A stretch of DNA of 49,655 nucleotides, taken from the NCBI GenBank assembly GCA_900770845.1, contig CAAGLS010000103.1, forward strand, positions 1 to 49,655. The letters are read 5' to 3'. This document shows positions 44,069 to 49,655 of this stretch, one piece after another. Under the pieces are notes generated by a model. The model ran no database searches, was not told where the DNA came from, and worked only from the letters and a program-made list of their open reading frames with translations. This DNA comes from an uncultured Prevotella sp. GTDB taxonomy: Bacteria; Bacteroidota; Bacteroidia; Bacteroidales; Bacteroidaceae. Position numbers and translations under genes: made by a program. Positions within the stretch are counted from its first letter, which is position 1. Each line of letters opens with the position of its first letter.

Positions 44069-45280
44069 ATGGCAACAAAAAGAACCACTAAGACCAAGAC
44101 TGCCAGTGGCATCAACAAGGAGCCTGTCCGCTTACGCGAGAAAGTGCTTACCAATGGCAACATCAGCCTGTACTTGGATGTCTATCGCAATGGCAGGCGA
44201 AAGAAAGAGTACCTGAAGTTGTACCTTGTGCCCGAGAAGACGAAGAAGGACAAGGAACTCAACATGCAGACGCTGGCCACGGCTCAAGCCATCAAGGGAA
44301 AGAGGCAGATAGAACTCCAGAACGGCGAGTATTCCTTCACGAGACAGTTCGCCGAGAGCACACCCTTCCTCGGTTACTTCCGTCAGATGTGCCAGGATAG
44401 GTTCAATGCCACGGAGTCGAAAGGTAACTGGGGCAATTGGCACAGCTGCCTCAAATACCTGGAGCACTATTGTGACGAGGCAACGACGTTCAAGGAAATC
44501 GACAAGGAATGGATTGAGGGTTTTAAGGATTACCTTGACGTTGTGGAACGGGAGACCTACAAGCGGACGCGCAACAAGGACAACGGCCTCTTCCGTGGCT
44601 TGTCACAGAACTCGAAGGTCTCCTACTTCAATAAGCTGCGCGCTTGTATCAATCAGGCTTACGAGGAGAGAATCATCCCCATCAACCCATTGAGAGGCGT
44701 ACAAGGCTTCAAGGCAGAAGATGTGGAGCGTGTGTACCTCACCATGGACGAACTGAAGGCACTGACACGTACTCCGTGCAAGTATGAATGGATGCGTGCA
44801 GCCTTTCTCTTTTCGTGCCTTACCGGTCTACGTAAGAGCGACATTGAGAAGTTGACGTGGGGAGAAATCCACAAGTTCGAGAACTACCACCGCATTATTT
44901 TCAAGCAAAAGAAGACAGGATGCCAGGAATACCTTGACATCAATGCCCAGGCGTATGACCTTCTCGGAAATCCCGGTGACGAGGATGAAAAGGTCTTCTC
45001 AGGCTTTTCCTACTCTTCGCAGACACTGCTGGAGCTGAAACGCTGGTGCATTGCTGCTGGCATCCACAAGGATGTGACCTTCCATTCCGGACGTCATACG
45101 TTTGCCGTGATGATGCTCACGCTGGGTGCAGACATCTACACCGTCTCAAAGCTTCTTGGTCACCGATATCTCTCCACTACGGAAATTTATGCCAAGGTGA
45201 TAGACAAAAAGAAACAGAATGCCATCGACCTGATCCCAAAACTGAAAGACGATGAAGCCAAGACAGAAAATAGTCTATGA
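44069..45280 (+). CDS. tyrosine recombinase (integrase) of the mobile element
   Basis: 403 residues. N-terminal arm-binding domain (~20-85), core-binding SAM-like domain (~100-205) and catalytic domain (~222-400). The active-site set is complete: Arg255 (TGLRKSDI), Lys near 281, His339 and Arg342 (FHSGRHTFA), His365 (LLGHRYLS) and Tyr374 (TEIYAKV). This is the Bacteroidota integrase type found at the ends of conjugative and mobilizable elements. It points away from mnmE, and its 3' end overlaps the next gene by 29 bases. Confidence 0.94.
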   Translation: MATKRTTKTKTASGINKEPVRLREKVLTNGNISLYLDVYRNGRRKKEYLKLYLVPEKTKKDKELNMQTLATAQAIKGKRQIELQNGEYSFTRQFAESTPFLGYFRQMCQDRFNATESKGNWGNWHSCLKYLEHYCDEATTFKEIDKEWIEGFKDYLDVVERETYKRTRNKDNGLFRGLSQNSKVSYFNKLRACINQAYEERIIPINPLRGVQGFKAEDVERVYLTMDELKALTRTPCKYEWMRAAFLFSCLTGLRKSDIEKLTWGEIHKFENYHRIIFKQKKTGCQEYLDINAQAYDLLGNPGDEDEKVFSGFSYSSQTLLELKRWCIAAGIHKDVTFHSGRHTFAVMMLTLGADIYTVSKLLGHRYLSTTEIYAKVIDKKKQNAIDLIPKLKDDEAKTENSL

Positions 45281-46304
45281 CATTGCGTGCATCAACAAGG
45301 TGATGAAAGAGCTGGCCTGCTGCTCTGCGCTCAGGCCAGGCTCTTACTATCCCATACTGGATGATGAGCTTGCCAGCCTCGGCGAGTGGACTGCCGAGGT
45401 CTATGCCTATATAAAGGAGGATGATTCCGCTATAGTAGGCCAACTGGTAGAGCTGATGTATGATTATCCTGAGTTGCGGCAATACCAGGAGCGTCACCGT
45501 AGCGTGATGCCCCTCAATGTGTTCTCTTCCATTTCCAAGGCTGTTGTCCTGCTCCCTACGCTCCGCCGCTTCATCAGCAACCGGCAGCGCAAGAAGAAAG
45601 GTCAGTACTTGTTCCTTGCAGACGGGTTGGCCAATGAGAAAGCTGCTGCCTTTCTCCAAAGGGCGGTTGATGCAAAGCTGTTGACCAATAGGTATCAGCC
45701 CACGCGCAAGACCAGCCTTACCGAGCTGAAGGCAATCGCCTACGCCGTCGGCACGCTCATGCACTTGTCTCCTCGTAAGAAATGGGTGCTCTTTGAGCAG
45801 CAATGGTCGAGTTCGAGCAAAGATATCCGTCATGCCTATATCCCAAGCGAGAGGATGGAAAAAATCAACAACGTCATCCGCCTTTACCCGGACGTTGACT
45901 TCAAGCCCTTGTTGGAACCTGAGAACCGATATCTGCATTATTCTTGCAAAACTACTCAAAAAAGCAAGGAATACTTATATTTTGCACTGAAAAATGGAGA
46001 ATATATAAGCAAAACCACTTCCTTTCAGCAATTTTGTCGTATCTTTGCATGTAACACAAGACGCAAGCCTATACAGTGGATTGCCATGCAATGCCTTTTG
46101 GGCTACTTGGTTTACCATGCATTCAAAAGGCCCAACGACAAACTGTGGTTGACAACCCGTGAGTGCTTCTCCGTGAATGGAAAGAAACCTAATGCCTGGA
46201 CTCTGAGATCGCAGACCAGCAAAATCATCAGAGACGGAACCATACTTGACAAAAAACTGTTGGACATTGCTAAAACATTCAAGGAATTATCTGAATCAGA
46301 CTGA
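45252..46304 (+). CDS. unrecognised protein directly behind the integrase
   Basis: 350 residues from ATG 45252, overlapping the integrase 3' end; a later in-frame start (GTG/ATG near 45300) is possible. I do not recognise a family. It has no signal peptide or membrane segment and is helical and basic, with the aromatic-rich block LHYSCKTTQKSKEYLYFALKNGEY in parts and a C-terminal region (KLWLTTRECFSVNGKKPNAWTLRS) that could be a DNA-binding module. Translational coupling to the integrase suggests a role in recombination or its control. This is inference. Confidence 0.7.
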   Translation: MKPRQKIVYDIACINKVMKELACCSALRPGSYYPILDDELASLGEWTAEVYAYIKEDDSAIVGQLVELMYDYPELRQYQERHRSVMPLNVFSSISKAVVLLPTLRRFISNRQRKKKGQYLFLADGLANEKAAAFLQRAVDAKLLTNRYQPTRKTSLTELKAIAYAVGTLMHLSPRKKWVLFEQQWSSSSKDIRHAYIPSERMEKINNVIRLYPDVDFKPLLEPENRYLHYSCKTTQKSKEYLYFALKNGEYISKTTSFQQFCRIFACNTRRKPIQWIAMQCLLGYLVYHAFKRPNDKLWLTTRECFSVNGKKPNAWTLRSQTSKIIRDGTILDKKLLDIAKTFKELSESD

Positions 46305-46364
46305 TGATATTCCTCCCACATGGCACGCAGCTGTGGGGTATGTTTAATTTTTTATAAATGGATA

Positions 46365-47183
46365 ATGAAGATGAAAAGAGAAGTCTTCTTCGGAACACCT
46401 CCAGAATGCAATGCCCGTCCTTATTGCGGTAAGGACGGGTTGATGCGATTCCTGGAACACTTACACCATCATTATTATTATGAGGTCATTGTCAAGAACC
46501 ACAGTTATGACCTCTTCGTCGAACAATTCCTCTCCAGTCACAAGCATCTTGATGCAACTGACGCTACCTGCAAGAACGAGCATGCGAGGAACTTAAATTC
46601 CATCAGCTTCCTTCTGAAAAGGCGAAGGGACCTTGTCGGCAAGTATCTGTCCACCAGTAATTCTCTCGATGACTACGACAACCTCTGGACTGAGCTCAAA
46701 ACCGAAGCTCATGAGACCGAAGCCTACAAAAGACCGTTCTTTGGCCAGCCTTCCATGGATGACAGAAATGATGTAACCGCACTAACCGTAAGCAACCCTT
46801 TTGAATACCATTTGTCGAATGATGCTTTTGTCATCATTGCCGAGGGGTTCAACGCCGCAAAGGTATTCATGAGGCCTGTCAATCCTTGTACTCTGGCTCA
46901 GCTGTTTGACGGTACTCTTCAGCAACCGTTGGTCGTCCAGAACACAAGGCGGCTCTCCTATTTCTTCCATCTATTGAGGCGTGAGAACTACATCTGCCGT
47001 AATTGGCAGAAGGTCATCGAGGACACCAGGGTGTTCTACAAACGCGATGGAATCACACCGTTGACAGCAAAAGACATCTCGCCGGCATTGTATTCCGTAA
47101 CATGCGAAAAAGAGAAAGCGCCTTTTCAAAATGTCATGGAGGGTATCGTGAATCGAATCAAGAAATACTATCTGTTTAACTAA
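46365..47183 (+). CDS. unrecognised protein of the mobile element
   Basis: 272 residues from ATG 46365; ATG 46371 is an alternative, and the frame open from 46320 adds an unlikely 15-residue leader. No family recognised. The start contains CNARPYCGKDG and a His cluster (LEHLHHHYYYEVIV), which could bind metal. The middle holds a basic patch (FLLKRRRDLVGKYL). The C-terminal half is predicted helical and has scattered cysteines. It has no signal peptide. It lies 60 bases after the preceding unknown gene and is closed by its own terminator, so the integrase and both unknown genes look like one unit. Confidence 0.68.
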   Translation: MKMKREVFFGTPPECNARPYCGKDGLMRFLEHLHHHYYYEVIVKNHSYDLFVEQFLSSHKHLDATDATCKNEHARNLNSISFLLKRRRDLVGKYLSTSNSLDDYDNLWTELKTEAHETEAYKRPFFGQPSMDDRNDVTALTVSNPFEYHLSNDAFVIIAEGFNAAKVFMRPVNPCTLAQLFDGTLQQPLVVQNTRRLSYFFHLLRRENYICRNWQKVIEDTRVFYKRDGITPLTAKDISPALYSVTCEKEKAPFQNVMEGIVNRIKKYYLFN

Positions 47184-47205
47184 AAAGTTAACATCTGATA
47201 ATAAA

Positions 47206-47251
47206 AGGTTAGTATTAACATTCATAATGAAGTTGATACTAGCCTTTTTTT
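47206..47251 (+). terminator. terminator after the second unknown gene
   Basis: 15-bp stem (47206-47220 with 47232-47246, including G-U pairs), 11-base loop, followed by a T run. It separates the integrase block from the replication block. Confidence 0.8.
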
Positions 47252-47275
47252 CTTTAATTTGTCATTCCCTGCTTC

Positions 47276-47283
47276 TATCTTTG
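47276..47283 (+). promoter_or_regulatory. -7 box of the HTH-RepA-primase block (TATCTTTG)
   Basis: TATCTTTG, 48 bases upstream of ATG 47332. It follows directly on the terminator of the integrase block. Confidence 0.6.
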
Positions 47284-47331
47284 CAATCGATAAAATTATT
47301 AATCACACCAACAATTAAGCAAAGAAAGAAG

Positions 47332-47754
47332 ATGAACAAACAAGTCCTCTCTACCATGCAAGTTCTGGCGGAAGCCCAGGCAATGTTCGAAAGTGAGAAA
47401 GTCGGCACGATGTTGAAGAAGATAGACCGGTTCGAGCAGTTCTTAGTGAAGTTCGACGGTCTTGAGAAACTCATCGAAAGCTACCAGCACCTTGAGAAGC
47501 TGCTTTATACGTCAAAGGAATTCCTTTGCGTGGAAGAGGCTGCCAGCTATCTTGGCTTCTCGAAGAGCCGCATGTACAAGATGGCGGAGAAACGTGAGGT
47601 CCCCTCATACAAGCCCAACGGGAAGAATGTCTTTTTCGCACGTGAGGAGCTGAACGACTGGGTCCGCTCGGCACGCGTCTCATCTACCGAGGAAATCGAG
47701 AGACAGGCTGAAATTGCAGCTAACGCCTATATGTTGAACCGCAAGTCGAGTTGA
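47332..47754 (+). CDS. helix-turn-helix (excisionase-like) DNA-binding protein
   Basis: 140 residues from ATG 47332; an open frame upstream crosses the promoter and terminator and is rejected. The N-terminal ~60 residues form a probable coiled coil, and residues ~63-120 are a MerR-like HTH_17 domain (FLCVEEAASYLGFSKSRMYKMAEKREVPSYKPNGKNVFFAREELNDWV in parts). Such proteins in Bacteroidota elements act in excision or regulate the replication genes behind them. The gene is followed by the ATPase gene with only 2 bases between. Confidence 0.85.
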   Translation: MNKQVLSTMQVLAEAQAMFESEKVGTMLKKIDRFEQFLVKFDGLEKLIESYQHLEKLLYTSKEFLCVEEAASYLGFSKSRMYKMAEKREVPSYKPNGKNVFFAREELNDWVRSARVSSTEEIERQAEIAANAYMLNRKSS

Positions 47755-47756
47755 GG

Positions 47757-48845
47757 ATGGATATGAAGCCGGAATTCTTCAATGTGGTTGAGAACATCAC
47801 CTCAGACAACATCCAAGAGATTCTTCAATACGTCAGACTGAACGTGACCGAGAAATACCCATTCCCGCCCCAGATCGTGAAAGTGAAAGGCACGACCATC
47901 GCCACTGTCGGAAACTTCAGTGCCTCTACGGGAAAGCCCAAGAGCAAGAAGACCTTCAATGTCTCTGCCATTGTCGCCTCTGCCCTGTCGGGTAAGGAAG
48001 TGCTCTGCTACACCACCTGCCTTCCTGCCGAGAAGAAGCGCATACTGTATGTTGACACGGAGCAGAGCCGTCCGCATTGCCACAAGGTGCTGCAACGCAT
48101 CCTTCGGTTGGCCGGTCTGCCAGTTGACAGCGAGTGCGAGGACATCGACTTCCTTGTGCTGAGGGAGTTCTCTCCCTTACAGCGCAGGACGATCATAGAC
48201 TGTACCCTTGCCAAGCGGAGTGACTACGGACTGGTCGTGATAGACGGCATCCGTGACCTGCTGCGCGATATCAACAGTCCTAGTGAGTCGCTGGATGTCA
48301 TCAACGACCTGATGAGGTGGTCAAGCTTTTACAACCTGCACATCCATACTGTCCTCCACCTGAACAAGGCTGACGACAACACAAGAGGGCATATCGGCAC
48401 GGAGCTGAACAACAAGGCCGAGACCATCCTGCAAATCACCAAGAAGATAGACAATGAGAAGATGAGTGAGGTGAAGGCCATGCACATCCGGGACCAGGAG
48501 TTCACGCCGTTTGCCTTCGAGATAGGCGACGACTCGCTGCCCCACCTCGTTGAGAACTACCAGGCGCAGAAGTCGGCTTCCAAATACTTGTCCTACAAGC
48601 AACTTTCCGATGAGCAGCACCGCGAGGCATTGGAGGCAGCATTCAAGGATGCAAGTCAGATGTCATACGCGCAACTTGTCGAGGCAGTTAGAAAGGGGTA
48701 TGAGAGCATCGGCTACCAGCGTGGACGAAACACCATCATCAATATTATCAAGTTCCTGCAAAACTGCGGAGCAATTGTTAAGGCCGACCGTGACTACAGC
48801 TACAACCCAGACTTCCACATCAAGGAGAATAGTGGTTTGGTTTAG
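47757..48845 (+). CDS. RepA-like AAA ATPase of the mobile element
   Basis: 362 residues from ATG 47757. The RecA-like fold is of the AAA_25/RepA helicase type: a P-loop region STGKPKSKKTF, Walker B YGLVVIDGIRDLL, and HTVLHLNKADDNTRGHIGTELNNKAETILQI. The P-loop lacks the usual Gly before the catalytic Lys (KPKSKKT in place of the GK(S/T) ending), as I recall from related Bacteroidota elements. The C-terminal ~80 residues look like a winged helix (MSYAQLVEAVRKGYESIGYQRGR). It probably acts as element helicase with the following primase. Confidence 0.85.
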   Translation: MDMKPEFFNVVENITSDNIQEILQYVRLNVTEKYPFPPQIVKVKGTTIATVGNFSASTGKPKSKKTFNVSAIVASALSGKEVLCYTTCLPAEKKRILYVDTEQSRPHCHKVLQRILRLAGLPVDSECEDIDFLVLREFSPLQRRTIIDCTLAKRSDYGLVVIDGIRDLLRDINSPSESLDVINDLMRWSSFYNLHIHTVLHLNKADDNTRGHIGTELNNKAETILQITKKIDNEKMSEVKAMHIRDQEFTPFAFEIGDDSLPHLVENYQAQKSASKYLSYKQLSDEQHREALEAAFKDASQMSYAQLVEAVRKGYESIGYQRGRNTIINIIKFLQNCGAIVKADRDYSYNPDFHIKENSGLV

Positions 48846-48894
48846 TCCGCGGGTATATAAGAATAAATCAATGTAAACCAATAACAATACGTTT

Positions 48895-49655
48895 ATGAAC
48901 ATCGACCAAGCAACCCGTCTCAGCATCGTGGAGTTTCTCTCATGGCTGGGGCATCGCCCTGTCACCCAGAAGGGCAGAAAATTCTGGTATGTGTCTCCTT
49001 TCCGTAATGAGACAAAGCCATCGTTCAAGGTGAACATGGAAATTAACATGTGGTATGACTTTGGTGAAGGCGCGGGCGGCGGCATCATCTCGCTCGCCAA
49101 GAGACTATACAACACCAACGACGTGTCCATGGTGCTGCGTCGCCTTCGGGACAAGGCACCTTCCACCATCGTGTACTTTTCTCGCCCAGCCCAGTTGCGT
49201 GAGCCTAAGTGTACAATGAAAAACGTCGTCAGGAAGCCATTGGAGAGCCAGGCACTCCTCGACTATGCCAGTCGTCGCGGCATTTCATCCGAAGTGGTCA
49301 AATGCTATTGCAAGGAGGTCAGCTATGAGATATACGGACGGCGTTACTTCACGATTGCTTTCCCCAACAGCTCCGGCGGCTATGAGCTTCGCAACCCTTA
49401 CTTCAAGGGCTGCATGGGGCGCAAGGACATCACCATCCTCAAAGGTGAGGAAATTAAAGAACTTGACACCTCCTGCTGCCACGTCTTTGAGGGCTTCTTC
49501 GATTTCCTCTCCTTCCGTGTACTGCAAGCTATGGGCAAGCTGCGGCTGCCAAGCTATGGCTCGACGCACTACATCATCCTCAATTCTGTCAACAACCTCG
49601 GAAAGGCACTGAGGGAAATGACACATATAGAGCGCATCTTCACCTACCTCGACAA
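48895..49655 (+). CDS. Toprim-domain DNA primase of the mobile element, partial
   Basis: 253 residues to the right edge; the frame stays open. Residues ~10-75 align with the CHC2 zinc-finger fold of DnaG (SPFRNETKPSFKVN...MWYDFGEGAGGGIISLAKRL). The usual zinc cysteines and histidine are replaced (Ser, Asp and Glu at those places). A Toprim-like block follows with VFEGFFDFLSF (Glu near residue 200). It would prime replication or transfer of the element. The lost zinc ligands are common in element-borne primases of this type; the C-terminal part is not visible. Confidence 0.82.
   Translation, partial: MNIDQATRLSIVEFLSWLGHRPVTQKGRKFWYVSPFRNETKPSFKVNMEINMWYDFGEGAGGGIISLAKRLYNTNDVSMVLRRLRDKAPSTIVYFSRPAQLREPKCTMKNVVRKPLESQALLDYASRRGISSEVVKCYCKEVSYEIYGRRYFTIAFPNSSGGYELRNPYFKGCMGRKDITILKGEEIKELDTSCCHVFEGFFDFLSFRVLQAMGKLRLPSYGSTHYIILNSVNNLGKALREMTHIERIFTYLD

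Noticed and set aside
46040..46047. TATCTTTG box inside the first unknown gene
   Set aside because: It has no -33 TTG, lies within a coding region and no gene starts nearby.
47227..47331. N-terminal extension of the HTH protein
   Set aside because: It includes part of the terminator and the -7 box; ATG 47332 fits the promoter position.
47332..48845. Toxin-antitoxin pair
   Set aside because: The HTH protein is followed by a RepA-like ATPase, not a small toxin; the order fits a replication module.

Overview
The window looks like chromosome from a member of the Bacteroidota, most likely Prevotellaceae. The signs are repeated -7 boxes of the form TAnnTTTG upstream of genes, few Shine-Dalgarno sequences, many signal peptides and lipoproteins, a Bat operon, DUF5689 and TonB-receptor genes, and Bacteroidota-type GldE, PpiD, QueA and NadE proteins. 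The left 43.8 kb is ordinary core genome. The right 5.8 kb is the start of an integrated mobile element that continues past the window. No rRNA, tRNA, intact insertion sequence or CRISPR array was seen.

Region 1 (1-6.4 kb): a partial periplasmic DUF4105/Lnb_N-type protein on the minus strand, then an envelope gene string of beta-barrel protein, LptC, GldE-like CBS membrane protein and PpiD-like chaperone, closed by a hairpin terminator. An 858-base gap follows that holds a short 22-bp palindromic tandem repeat. Region 2 (7.1-16.5 kb): an aerotolerance operon with MoxR ATPase, DUF58 protein, a membrane protein, BatA, BatB, BatC and a single long gene in which BatD and BatE are fused, followed by a PAP2 phosphatase. 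Region 3 (16.8-22.1 kb): queA, a DUF2027/Smr protein, nadE and a DUF5715 protein. They converge on ilvE at a bidirectional terminator.

Region 4 (22.3-26.6 kb, minus): ilvE with a full -33/-7 promoter, then a translationally coupled operon of subtilisin-like protease, xseA and xseB. Region 5 (26.7-32.9 kb): a TonB-dependent receptor, a DUF5689 lipoprotein and an OB-fold lipoprotein, transcribed away from a secreted endonuclease/exonuclease/phosphatase-family enzyme. I infer a surface system for handling nucleic acid or another phosphoester. Region 6 (32.9-34.65 kb): repeats dominate here. A structured 277-bp element bounded by inverted repeats abuts the ispE stop codon, and a dispersed 19-bp repeat and a second 22-bp tandem array lie around ispE. 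Region 7 (34.65-43.8 kb): dnaB, a gyrA-TPR operon, a secreted beta-propeller-like protein, a nucleoside phosphorylase and mnmE.

Region 8 (43.8 kb to the end): a tyrosine integrase sits directly behind the last codons of mnmE, a site used independently by other integrating elements such as SGI1. It is followed by two unrecognised genes, an HTH protein, a RepA-like ATPase with an unusual P-loop, and a Toprim primase whose N-terminal fold has lost the usual zinc cysteines. The last three form a replication-type module. The two unrecognised genes, the inverted-repeat-bounded element and the nucleic-acid locus are the best candidates for something not yet described.
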